From: Candidatus Harrisonbacteria bacterium
GTDB lineage: Bacteria > Patescibacteriota > Minisyncoccia > UBA6257 > 1-14-0-10-44-23
Assembly (NCBI GenBank): GCA_023244975.1
Contig: JAHFLG010000012.1
Coordinates: 1-58,015 of the forward strand
DNA length: 58,015 bases
Direction: 5' to 3'
Under the pieces are notes generated by a model that was given only the letters and a program-made list of their open reading frames with translations, was not told the DNA's origin and did not search any database. The position numbers were made by a program, and so were the translations under genes. This document shows positions 24,404 through 31,189 of the stretch, in pieces (position 1 is the stretch's first letter; every line of letters starts with the position of its first letter).

Positions 24404-25111
24404 ATGAGAATAGCACTTTTAATTTCAGGCAGCGGTACTACTGCAACTGCGATCCTTAACGCAATCAAAACTGGCGAGCTCGCGGGAGTTGAACCGGCCT
24501 GCGTCATCGCAAGCCGACCCACTGCGCCCGGTATCGAACGTCTCGCGCAGGCCGGTTTTCCTAAAGACAAGATCTATGTTGCTTCGCCAAGGAGCGAAAC
24601 TTTTGGCGCAGAGATATTAAGAATTTGCAGCGACAATAAAGTTGATTTTATTGGCCAGTACGGCTGGTTGGCCATGACTCCGGAGAGTGTAATCGAGCAA
24701 TATAAAAGTATGATGGTGAACCAGCATGATGGGCCACTCGATCCCGGGCGACCGGATTTTGGTGGCGAGGGAATGTACGGTCTGCGCGTCTCGTGCGCGC
24801 GACTCCTCTTTGTGCGCAAGACTAATCATGATTTCTGGACCGAGGCGACCGCTCAGCGCGTGGCAGTACATTTTGATGAGGGTAGCGTCGTCAAAACCGC
24901 TCGCGTACCGATTTTAGAAAAGGATACGCCGGAAACCTTGGCAGCGCGGCTGCTGCCGGTTGAGCATCAGGTTGAGATAGATACCCTGTGCGACTTTGCA
25001 AACGGCACGGTCAAAGAAATCAAACGCGAAGTTCCGCTCGTTGCCCCTAATGAAATCGAGATTTTGAGGGAATGCAAAAAAGAGGCATTATTAACGTATC
25101 CGAGACGATGA
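24404..25111 (+). CDS. purN: Phosphoribosylglycinamide formyltransferase-like protein (divergent PurN)
   Basis: 235 aa. The formyltransferase fold is recognised by the start RIALLISGSGTTATAIL and by VNQHDGPLDPG, which keeps the Asn-x-His of the PurN active site (consensus NIHPSLLP). The third catalytic position is less clear: the usual HFVTEELDGGP is shortened to HFDEGSVV. The substrate-side loop RPDFGGEGMYGL is unusual. Placed between purF and purD and the only candidate for step 3 here, it is probably the GAR transformylase. The reading from 24344 lies in element D; the ATG at 24404 is preferred. The last base triplet overlaps the purD ATG (ATGA). Confidence 0.78.
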   Translation: MRIALLISGSGTTATAILNAIKTGELAGVEPACVIASRPTAPGIERLAQAGFPKDKIYVASPRSETFGAEILRICSDNKVDFIGQYGWLAMTPESVIEQYKSMMVNQHDGPLDPGRPDFGGEGMYGLRVSCARLLFVRKTNHDFWTEATAQRVAVHFDEGSVVKTARVPILEKDTPETLAARLLPVEHQVEIDTLCDFANGTVKEIKREVPLVAPNEIEILRECKKEALLTYPRR

Positions 25112-26391
25112 AGAAAAAAGTACTATTAGTCGGAGGGGGAGGCAGAGAGCATGCGCTGGCATGGAAGCTTGCTCAGTCACCACTGTTAGAAAAGCTGTAT
25201 ATTGCCCCCGGAAATGTTGGGATGAAAAATCTCGGCGAATTAGTGCCGATCAAAGCCAATGATATAAAGGGGCTGCTTGTCTTTGCCTTAGAAAAAAAGA
25301 TAGATTTGACCTTTGTAGGTCCGGACGAGCCGTTGGCTCTTGGTATTGTCGATGAATTTCAAAAGGCTGGATTACGGATATTCGGTCCATCAAGGGCCGC
25401 GGCAGAGATAGAGGCCTCAAAGGCGTTCTCTAAAGAGTTGATGGCGAAATATAATATTCCAACCGCCCAGTTTAAAGTATTCACTGAACTAGAGCCCGCC
25501 AAAGCATATGTGCGTGAGATGGGTGCTCCCATTGTGGTTAAGGCCAGTGGCTTGGCCTTAGGCAAAGGAGTATTTGTTTGTAACACTACTAACGAGGCTG
25601 AGGCAGCGCTCGAAGAGATGTTTGTTAATAAAATTTTTGGAGCAGCCGGAACCGAAGTGGTCATCGAAGAATTTTTGGACGGCCCGGAAATTTCTATTCA
25701 TGTTCTCAGCGACGGCATCAGCCACTATCTACTGCCAATTGCACAGGATCACAAGACCGTGTTTGAAGGCGGTAAGGGTCCAAACACTGGCGGCATGGGA
25801 ACGATCGCGCCTGTACAGTGGGTTACGAAAGAGCAGCTCACTGATATTGAAGAGCGAATCGTAAAGCCAACACTTGCCGCGCTCAAAAAAGAAGGCAGGG
25901 AGTTTTGTGGCCTGCTGTTTCCAGGCATCATGATGACAGCGAAGGGCCCGAAGGTATTGGAATTTAATGCTCGCTTTGGGGATCCGGAAACAGAGAGTTA
26001 TATGCGTTTATTGAAAACTGATCTGGTGGAGATCGCCGAGGCCTGTATCGACAAAAGATTAGGAAGTTTAAACATCGAATGGGAGAGTGGCGCGGCCTGC
26101 TGTATTATTTTAGCTTCTGCTGGATATCCAAGTGCATTTAATAAGGGGAAAGAGATAACTGGCATTGAAAATGCGGAGAAGATCCCCGGCGTAGTGGTTT
26201 TTCAAGCTGGCACAGAAATGAAGGACGGGAAGCTGGTGACCAATGGAGGCAGGGTATTAGCAGTGACGGCTCATGAAGGGAGTCTTGAGTTGGCGCGCCT
26301 TACTGCCTATCAAGCGGTAGATAAGATCAATTTTTTGGGTAAAACATTTCGGACCGATATTGGCAAAGGCAGTTTAAAACTAGTATCATAA
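25108..26391 (+). CDS. purD: Phosphoribosylamine-glycine ligase
   Basis: 427 aa ATP-grasp enzyme of purine step 2. The N-terminal part is VLLVGGGGREHALAWKL; the ATP-grasp core shows VVKASGLALGKGV, EEFLDGPEISIHV, KGPNTGGMGTIAPV and FNARFGDPETESYM (metal ligands). The length matches the family. The start ATG at 25108 overlaps the purN stop; an upstream in-frame ATG at 25072 lies in purN. A 4-nt gap leads to the next gene. Confidence 0.96.
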   Translation: MKKKVLLVGGGGREHALAWKLAQSPLLEKLYIAPGNVGMKNLGELVPIKANDIKGLLVFALEKKIDLTFVGPDEPLALGIVDEFQKAGLRIFGPSRAAAEIEASKAFSKELMAKYNIPTAQFKVFTELEPAKAYVREMGAPIVVKASGLALGKGVFVCNTTNEAEAALEEMFVNKIFGAAGTEVVIEEFLDGPEISIHVLSDGISHYLLPIAQDHKTVFEGGKGPNTGGMGTIAPVQWVTKEQLTDIEERIVKPTLAALKKEGREFCGLLFPGIMMTAKGPKVLEFNARFGDPETESYMRLLKTDLVEIAEACIDKRLGSLNIEWESGAACCIILASAGYPSAFNKGKEITGIENAEKIPGVVVFQAGTEMKDGKLVTNGGRVLAVTAHEGSLELARLTAYQAVDKINFLGKTFRTDIGKGSLKLVS

Positions 26392-26395
26392 TTTT

Positions 26396-27331
26396 ATGAA
26401 ACTTAAGCCAATTTCTATAGTACTCATAGTATTGATAGTTTTTGGAGTTATTGGTGTCGTCATATATAAAGTCGAGCTAACGCTACAAACCAGAGTCGAG
26501 GCAGTATTTGCAGAAAAGCCAGCGTTGATCTGTCCGATTGGAACCATGGAGTTGAGCAGCTGCGGTTATTATTCAGTCTACCCCGATTTTTATTGGGATA
26601 AGCGTGCCGAGGAAACAAGTGACCAAAGATATTGTGGAGAGATCAAGGATGACTACCGGCGATCAGCTTGTTATGAGAGTATTGCTCAAGCCAAGCGCGA
26701 TGCCAATATTTGTCAGTATGCGACCGAAGACTTGGGTTGCGAAGAGCAGGTTGCATACAATATATATTGGGATTCTGGTAAAACCACTTTCGCTCCACCA
26801 ACAGTTCTTAATACTGTTTCAGTTGAAAAGGATCTCAGTCCTACTGTCCAAAAGATTATCGTTGCGCTCAGAGATAAGAATTTAGTCAGTCTTGAACCGT
26901 ATGTGGATTCGGAGAAAGGAGTTCTCTTCGGAGATCTGGGCGATTACGGCACAAAATTGATGCAGTCAGATCTAGCAACGGCTTTTACGAATTCCAAAAA
27001 GTATCCACTCCATTTATTTGTTAGTCATGATCCGGAACAAATTACATTTAAGCAATTTTTCGATCGCTATGTATGGTCTGAGTATACTGATACTGCTTCT
27101 GTGAAAGCAGTGTATTACATTGAGATGAAGGGACGCAAGAATATCGATGGGACAGTTTTTAAGGTAAATCCTAATGCATCCGCGCAGTTTATCTTGCCGA
27201 CAAAAAATAATCCGGAACCAATCAATAACACATTCATAAATCTTTATTTTGAGAAAAAGCAGGGCGCGTGGTATCTTATCGGTACGACTCATAGCGATGA
27301 TGATAGTAGGGGTCTAGGTGATGCTGATTAA
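26396..27331 (+). CDS. Unknown membrane-anchored extracytoplasmic protein inside the pur operon
   Basis: 311 aa, not recognised. There is an N-terminal membrane helix (about residues 5-25), then an outside region with seven cysteines between residues 46 and 120 (CPIGTMELSSCGYY, RYCGEIKDDYRRSACYES, NICQYATEDLGCEEQ). This spacing suggests disulfides or metal binding. The C-terminal half (about 145-305) is Cys-free and beta-rich (YPLHLFVSHDPEQITFKQFFDRYVWSEY, AWYLIGTTHSDD) and somewhat like a small lipoprotein-style or NTF2-like domain. It sits between purD (4 nt) and purE (18 nt) although an envelope protein has no obvious purine role; it may be a hitchhiker. Confidence 0.7.
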   Translation: MKLKPISIVLIVLIVFGVIGVVIYKVELTLQTRVEAVFAEKPALICPIGTMELSSCGYYSVYPDFYWDKRAEETSDQRYCGEIKDDYRRSACYESIAQAKRDANICQYATEDLGCEEQVAYNIYWDSGKTTFAPPTVLNTVSVEKDLSPTVQKIIVALRDKNLVSLEPYVDSEKGVLFGDLGDYGTKLMQSDLATAFTNSKKYPLHLFVSHDPEQITFKQFFDRYVWSEYTDTASVKAVYYIEMKGRKNIDGTVFKVNPNASAQFILPTKNNPEPINNTFINLYFEKKQGAWYLIGTTHSDDDSRGLGDAD

Positions 27332-27349
27332 CTAATGTAATCAAAATTT

Positions 27350-27871
27350 ATGAATACTCCACTTGTTGGGATCATCATGGGATCGGACTCGGATTTAAAG
27401 GTCATGTCTGAGGCCGCGAAAGTTTTGGAAGAGCTCGGCATTGCCTATGAAATCACGGTTGCCTCGGCTCATCGCGCTCCGGAGCTGACGGCTGAGTATG
27501 CTAAAACCGCCCGCGAAAAAGGCATGAAGGTCATTATCGCCGGCGCCGGAGGTGCGGCGCACCTGGCTGGAGTTACCGCGGCACTGACTACTCTTCCGGT
27601 CATCGGCGTGCCGGTAGAAAGCGGCAGCCTCAAAGGAGCTGATGCACTCCACGCCACTGTGCAGATGCCCCCGGGCATTCCGGTGGCTACGGTTGCAATT
27701 AACGGCGCGCGCAACGCCGGAATTTTAGCTGCGCAGATAATCGGTACCAGCGACGCGGCTGTTGCCCAGAAGTTATCTGACATGAAAAAAAGCCTGCATG
27801 AGGGAGTGGTAAAAAAGGGAAGCAAGTTGAAAGAGGATGGCTACAAAAAATATCTTGAAGAAATGAAATGA
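27350..27871 (+). CDS. purE: N5-carboxyaminoimidazole ribonucleotide mutase / AIR carboxylase
   Basis: 173 aa. The phosphate loop is GSDSDLKVM, the active-site His is in VASAHRAPE, and IIAGAGGAAHLAGV and GVPVESGSLKGADALHATVQMPPGIPVATVAI are the other family motifs. Class I PurE works on N5-CAIR made by PurK; class II fixes CO2 on AIR directly. No purK is present in the window, so either it lies elsewhere or this PurE works on AIR. Residues deciding the class were not resolved by eye. Its stop overlaps element B1. Confidence 0.94.
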   Translation: MNTPLVGIIMGSDSDLKVMSEAAKVLEELGIAYEITVASAHRAPELTAEYAKTAREKGMKVIIAGAGGAAHLAGVTAALTTLPVIGVPVESGSLKGADALHATVQMPPGIPVATVAINGARNAGILAAQIIGTSDAAVAQKLSDMKKSLHEGVVKKGSKLKEDGYKKYLEEMK

Positions 27872-27958
27872 TGGCCGAGCCGTAACCCCGGCCGTCACAG
27901 CGAGCATAGACATGGTGCCCTGCTCGCGAGACGGACGAGGGTGAGCGCGAGGCCATCA
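27869..27958 (+). repeat. Structured intergenic element, family B, copy B1
   Basis: 90 nt closed by TGATGGCC/GGCCATCA. An inner hairpin GCGAGCA (27900-27906) pairs with TGCTCGC (27921-27927), and CCGTC pairs with GACGG. About 80% identical to B2 (40986-41074), where the hairpin reads GCGAGTA/TACTCGC, a compensated change. It overlaps the purE stop and ends 8 nt before purC. Confidence 0.8.
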
Positions 27959-27966
27959 CACGCATT

Positions 27967-28899
27967 ATGAATATACTCAAAGAAACACATTTTAAGAATC
28001 TAGGAGAGTACAAAAAAGGTAAGGTCCGCGACGTGTATATTCAGCCCGACAAGCTGATTTTAGTTTCTACGGACCGGCACTCATCGTTTGATCGCATCAT
28101 CGCCCACATTCCCTACAAGGGTCAGGTCTTAAACCAGACGGCCGCTTTCTGGTTTGATCAGACCAAGGACATTATTCAAAACCATGTGCTTGCTGTTCCT
28201 GATCCGAATGTGGTTGTTGGCAAGCGTTGCACGGTTATCCCTATTGAGATGGTGGTGCGCGGATTTATTACGGGTACAACCAACACCTCGCTTTGGACGC
28301 TCTATAAAGAAGGCCAGCGTGACTTTGGCAACTTTACATTGCCCGATGGCATGACCAAGAATCAAAAGTTAGCTGAGCCGGTGCTAACACCAACGACAAA
28401 ATCTGACGAGCACGATCGGCCGCTGACTCCGAAAGAAGCTGTCAGCGAGGGGATTGTGACGCAGGCGCAGTGCGACGAGCTCGCCAAGGCGGCTATTTCT
28501 TTGTTCAAACGCGGCCAGGAGGTTTCACTGAAGCACGGACTTATTTTGGTAGATACAAAATATGAGTTTGGCTTGGACAGTAGCCAGCGATTGATGCTCA
28601 TCGACGAGATTCACACTCCAGACTCCTCGCGCTACTGGCAGGCGGACAGTTATGAAGCCAGACTGAAAGAGGGGAAGGAGCCACAGAATTTTGATAAGGA
28701 GTTTTTACGTTTGTGGTTTAAAGATCACTGCGATCCATACAAAGACGCTACGCTTCCGGAGGCTCCGGCTGATATGGTGGAGGAGCTCTCTCGTCGCTAC
28801 ATCCAGATCTACGAACAACTGACAGGACTCAAGTTCAAAGTGAGCAGTGAGCCGATATTACAGCGGATAGAGAAAAATTTAGAAAAATATCGAATGTAG
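27967..28899 (+). CDS. purC: Phosphoribosylaminoimidazole-succinocarboxamide synthase
   Basis: 310 aa SAICAR synthase, longer than the E. coli form (237) and like the yeast/CPR-type version. Motifs are YKKGKVRDVY near residue 17, TDRHSSFDRI, PIEMVVRGFITGTTNTSLW, GLILVDTKYEFGLD, and LMLIDEIHTPDSSRYW with its catalytic metal-site Asp/Glu. It adds aspartate to CAIR. The start ATG at 27967 is 8 nt after element B1. There is no good Shine-Dalgarno sequence. Confidence 0.95.
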   Translation: MNILKETHFKNLGEYKKGKVRDVYIQPDKLILVSTDRHSSFDRIIAHIPYKGQVLNQTAAFWFDQTKDIIQNHVLAVPDPNVVVGKRCTVIPIEMVVRGFITGTTNTSLWTLYKEGQRDFGNFTLPDGMTKNQKLAEPVLTPTTKSDEHDRPLTPKEAVSEGIVTQAQCDELAKAAISLFKRGQEVSLKHGLILVDTKYEFGLDSSQRLMLIDEIHTPDSSRYWQADSYEARLKEGKEPQNFDKEFLRLWFKDHCDPYKDATLPEAPADMVEELSRRYIQIYEQLTGLKFKVSSEPILQRIEKNLEKYRM

Positions 28900-28902
28900 T
28901 GT

Positions 28903-28937
28903 CCTGTCATCCTGAGGCCGAAGGTCCGAAGGATCTA
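28903..28937 (+). repeat. REP-like repeat (CATCCTGAG...GAAGGATCT type)
   Basis: CTGTCATCCTGAGG and GTCCGAAGGATCT resemble the widespread bacterial repeat whose halves are GTCATCCTGAG and GAAGGATCT. It can form a small hairpin (ATCCT/AGGAT). Only one copy was seen in the window. Confidence 0.5.
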
Positions 28938-28938
28938 A

Positions 28939-29029
28939 TTCAGCGCTCGCCGCTACGCTAAAAAGTGAGCGCTCCGGGCCGCTAGGCCAAGTCCTACGCA
29001 CTTTGTTAGCGCATCGGCTCGCGCTTGAA
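28939..29029 (+). repeat. Structured intergenic element, family C, copy C1
   Basis: The arms TTCAGCGC/GCGC-t-TGAA enclose a stem CGCTAAAAAGTG (28956-28967) paired with CACTTT-g-TTAGCG (28999-29011), and a head GAGCGCTCCGGGCCGCTAGG. Copy C2 (38942-39032) has CGCAAAAAAGTG/CACTTTTTTGCG at the same place, a paired change. Immediately after C1, GAACC...GGTTC followed by GGCTTTTTG (29027-29051) looks like a weak terminator or attenuator before purM. Confidence 0.75.
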
Positions 29030-29051
29030 CCAGTTACGGTTCGGCTTTTTG
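29027..29051 (+). terminator. Weak terminator or attenuator before purM
   Basis: A 5-bp stem GAACC/GGTTC with a 6-nt loop is followed by GGCTTTTTG. It lies 57 nt upstream of the purM ATG and may limit read-through from the upstream pur genes. Confidence 0.4.
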
Positions 29052-29107
29052 TGATTCCCGTGAAGCAAAGACTAGAAAAAGTGAGAGAAAAATGCGAGGA
29101 TATATCT

Positions 29108-30226
29108 ATGGCTAAAAGTGAGTACGCAAAAAGCGGGGTGGACTATACCTTGATGGAGCCGTTTAAGCAGGCGATGATTGCTACGGGCAAACGCACGGTG
29201 ACGTTTCCGAATAAGCGCGGTGTGTATATTAATCAGGACGTGATGCACGCCCACGGCGCGGTGTATGAGTATCGCGGCAGTAAAAGTCACAGCTGGTGCC
29301 ACACGCACGAGGACCTAGGCAACAAGAACTGGATTGCGGAGTGGATGTATCAGAATGGCCCGAAGGGTCGGACATATTATGAAGGGATTGGGATTGATAC
29401 GGCCTTGATGGTGGTCAATGATGTTATTGCCCAGGGCGCCCTGCCGGTGGTGTTTACCGATCAGGTAGAAGTAGGCGACAGCGCCTGGTTTGGTGATATC
29501 AAGCGGAGTCAGGCCTTGGCTGAAAGTTTTTACAAGATTTGCGAAGAAGTCGGCATGGCGTTACCCGCAGGCGAGTCAGCGACATTAAAATATTTAATAA
29601 AATCAGCGCCGCCAGTGAAGATTGCTCCGAGTCTGTCCGGATCTGTCACCGCCATCATCGCGCCAAAAGAACGGCTCATCACTGGAAAAGATTTACAGGC
29701 AGGAGATCACATCATCGCCGTCAGCTCATCAGGTATTCACTCCAATGGAGTTTCGCTAGTTATTAAAAAAGCCATGGAGCTGCCGGAAAAGTTTTTAACC
29801 AAGCTGCCAAGCGGCACAACTCTCGGCGAGAGCGCACTTATTCCCACGCGTTCCTATGTGAAATTAATTGAACATTTGCAGGAGGGCGCCATAACCATTC
29901 ACGCGCTCCTTCCGGGGACCGGCGATGGAGTAGGGAAGCTGTCGTTCGACAAGCGGCCATTTTCATATCGTATTCATTCATGGCTCGCGGTTCCCGAACT
30001 GATGCAGTTTTTCCGCAGCCAGGGTCTGTCGCTACTCGACTGTCTCAAGACCTTTAACTGGGGGGCCGGTTACTATATTTTTGCACCAAAAGACCAAGTA
30101 GATCAGATTATAAAAATCGGCACCGCAGCCGGCTACACGCTTGCCGACGTCGGCACCGTTGAAAGCGGCACTCGCCAAACCATCTTCGAACCCGAAAAGA
30201 TTATCTTGCCTCCTCCGGGCCAGTAA
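29108..30226 (+). CDS. purM: Phosphoribosylformylglycinamidine cyclo-ligase (AIR synthetase), divergent
   Basis: 372 aa. The family start YAKSGVDYTLMEPFKQAM is clear, as are GIGIDTALMVVNDVIAQGALPVVFTDQVEVG, GESATLKYLI and SSSGIHSNGVSLVI. The usual GGFGALF and DGVGTK segments are not recognisable and are replaced by RGVYINQDVMHAHGAVYEYRG and HEDLGNKNWIAEWM, so this is a divergent PurM subfamily, but position and order leave little doubt about its role in step 5. The ATG at 29108 has an AGGA 8 nt upstream; the longer reading from 29003 runs through element C1 and the terminator-like hairpin and is rejected. Confidence 0.88.
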   Translation: MAKSEYAKSGVDYTLMEPFKQAMIATGKRTVTFPNKRGVYINQDVMHAHGAVYEYRGSKSHSWCHTHEDLGNKNWIAEWMYQNGPKGRTYYEGIGIDTALMVVNDVIAQGALPVVFTDQVEVGDSAWFGDIKRSQALAESFYKICEEVGMALPAGESATLKYLIKSAPPVKIAPSLSGSVTAIIAPKERLITGKDLQAGDHIIAVSSSGIHSNGVSLVIKKAMELPEKFLTKLPSGTTLGESALIPTRSYVKLIEHLQEGAITIHALLPGTGDGVGKLSFDKRPFSYRIHSWLAVPELMQFFRSQGLSLLDCLKTFNWGAGYYIFAPKDQVDQIIKIGTAAGYTLADVGTVESGTRQTIFEPEKIILPPPGQ

Positions 30227-30237
30227 TCCTTATATCC

Positions 30238-30281
30238 CTAATTCGAACGAATTAGTCCTTATATTATCACGTACTAGTACG
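30238..30281. other. Two perfect palindromes downstream of purM
   Basis: CTAATTCGAACGAATTAG (30238-30255) and CGTACTAGTACG (30270-30281), with the octamer CCTTATAT before and after the first. They may be a terminator hairpin for purM or binding sites; nothing more can be said. Confidence 0.4.
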
Positions 30282-30331
30282 CTGTAACATGAGTTAGGTT
30301 AAGAAATTTTAAAATTAATTAAAAAACAAAG

Positions 30332-30386
30332 GAGCCGCCTGACACAGCTCCAATGTTGGGCGGGCGTCAGACGGCTCGAATTTTTA
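30332..30386. terminator. Bidirectional terminator between purM and the convergent minus-strand cassette
   Basis: The stem GAGCCG-c-CTGAC (30332-30343) pairs with GTCAG-a-CGGCTC (30366-30377). GAATTTTTAG follows on the plus strand, and on the minus strand the same stem is followed by CTTTGTTTTTT. It can serve transcripts arriving from both sides. Confidence 0.75.
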
Positions 30387-30419
30387 GTTTGCTACCGTGA
30401 GCGTGTCAGGTACGTTCAC
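30384..30419 (-). CDS. Possible 11-residue peptide ORF with a perfect Shine-Dalgarno
   Basis: GTG at 30419 followed by ten sense codons and TAA, predicted peptide MNVPDTLTVAN. Nine bases upstream of the GTG begins AAGGAGGTGA, a full 10-nt complement of the 16S rRNA 3' end, by far the strongest Shine-Dalgarno in the window. A 6-bp hairpin (GTCCGC/GCGGAC, 30440-30456) lies just before it, and the stop overlaps the terminator. It may be a real small ORF, a leader/toxin-like peptide, or a ribosome-binding decoy. The coding status is uncertain. Confidence 0.3.
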   Translation of the reverse strand: MNVPDTLTVAN

Positions 30420-30464
30420 AGCGTGTTCACCTCCTTCCTGTCCGCGCGGTGCGGACGGTGTGGG

Positions 30465-31004
30465 TCAGTCGTCGAGGACGACGCCGTTGGGGATGTAGCA
30501 GGCGACAAAAATGTGCATGCTCCAGTCCTTGGGGAGGACGTGGAAGTCGAGTTTCTTGTTGCCCTGCAGGATTGCAGGGAAGCCATCGCGAGGGACCTCA
30601 GCGGCGACGGATCCCTTGGGCGGTTTCCGGAAGACCTGCGTTCCTACGAAGATGACACGCAGGCCCTGCTCCCGAATTCGTTCTCCCAGGAGTGGGCCGC
30701 CCTGTTGGCGAGGAATCTCGATGAAGTGGTCGTACATCCACTCTCCTTCCGCCCATCCCGGAAAGGTGACGCCGAGCTCACTTGCATCGCGCAAGCGCTC
30801 TTCCAACTCGTCGGCCGAGATGCTCTCCTCCTGGGCACGAACGACACGTGCCACTCGGATCTCGCCACCGCCGATTGGTGAATTGTGGCCGAGGCTGCTC
30901 ATCCAGGGCCGCCCTTCCTTCGCGTGCTTCAGCGTAGTCCGCCGCATTCTCGGAACCAGAATGCGGATCTCAGGGTCAACGCCGAAAAGTCCGGTTGAAC
31001 TCAT
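30465..31004 (-). CDS. Unknown cytoplasmic protein, G+C-rich gene
   Basis: 179 aa, not recognised. No signal peptide or membrane helix. The segments ARVVRAQEESISADELEERLRDASELGVTF and DWSMHIFVACYIPNGVVLDD look like an ordinary soluble alpha/beta protein. The start at 31004 was chosen because AAGGAGC lies 8 nt upstream and a promoter lies at 31064-31092; the ORF can be extended 27 codons but then crosses that promoter. The gene is visibly richer in G+C than its neighbours, stands alone between convergent purM and divergent guaB, and uses a good Shine-Dalgarno, unlike most genes here; this suggests recent acquisition. Long antisense ORFs exist but lack such signals. Confidence 0.7.
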   Translation of the reverse strand: MSSTGLFGVDPEIRILVPRMRRTTLKHAKEGRPWMSSLGHNSPIGGGEIRVARVVRAQEESISADELEERLRDASELGVTFPGWAEGEWMYDHFIEIPRQQGGPLLGERIREQGLRVIFVGTQVFRKPPKGSVAAEVPRDGFPAILQGNKKLDFHVLPKDWSMHIFVACYIPNGVVLDD

Positions 31005-31063
31005 TTCTATCGCTCCTTTCGTGAGCGTTGCCACCAAACTTACTGGGTCTGGGGCGAGTACAT

Positions 31064-31092
31064 ACATAAGCACAAATAGGCTCATTAGTCAA
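31064..31092 (-). promoter_or_regulatory. Predicted promoter of the minus-strand cassette
   Basis: On the minus strand TTGACT (31092-31087) is followed after 17 nt by TTATGT (31069-31064). This gives a leader of about 50-60 nt to the gene starting at 31004. Confidence 0.5.
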
Positions 31093-31110
31093 TTATGAGA
31101 GGAGTTTATA

Positions 31111-31139
31111 TTGACTTATGCCTTTTTATCTGCTATATT
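31111..31139 (+). promoter_or_regulatory. Predicted sigma-70 promoter of guaB-purA-guaA-purB
   Basis: TTGACT (31111-31116), 17-nt spacer, TATATT (31134-31139). Transcription would start about 31146, leaving a 44-nt leader before the guaB ATG. It is back to back with the cassette promoter. Confidence 0.7.
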
Positions 31140-31189
31140 GGATTTCTTACTCAAAGGTAAGCTTAAGGTTTAGTCAAAAAAAAGCTCAT

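Noticed and set aside
24150..24407. 85-aa ORF within element D
   Set aside because: It is produced by the palindromic element, has no recognisable features, lacks a Shine-Dalgarno and overlaps the purN start.
30384..31092. Prophage or integrated plasmid origin for the G+C-rich cassette
   Set aside because: No integrase, attachment repeats or phage genes are visible; only base composition and style suggest transfer.
30511..31098. 195-aa and 152-aa plus-strand ORFs opposite the 30465-31004 gene
   Set aside because: The minus-strand gene has a promoter with 17-nt spacing, a Shine-Dalgarno and a terminator; the plus-strand ORFs have none of these.
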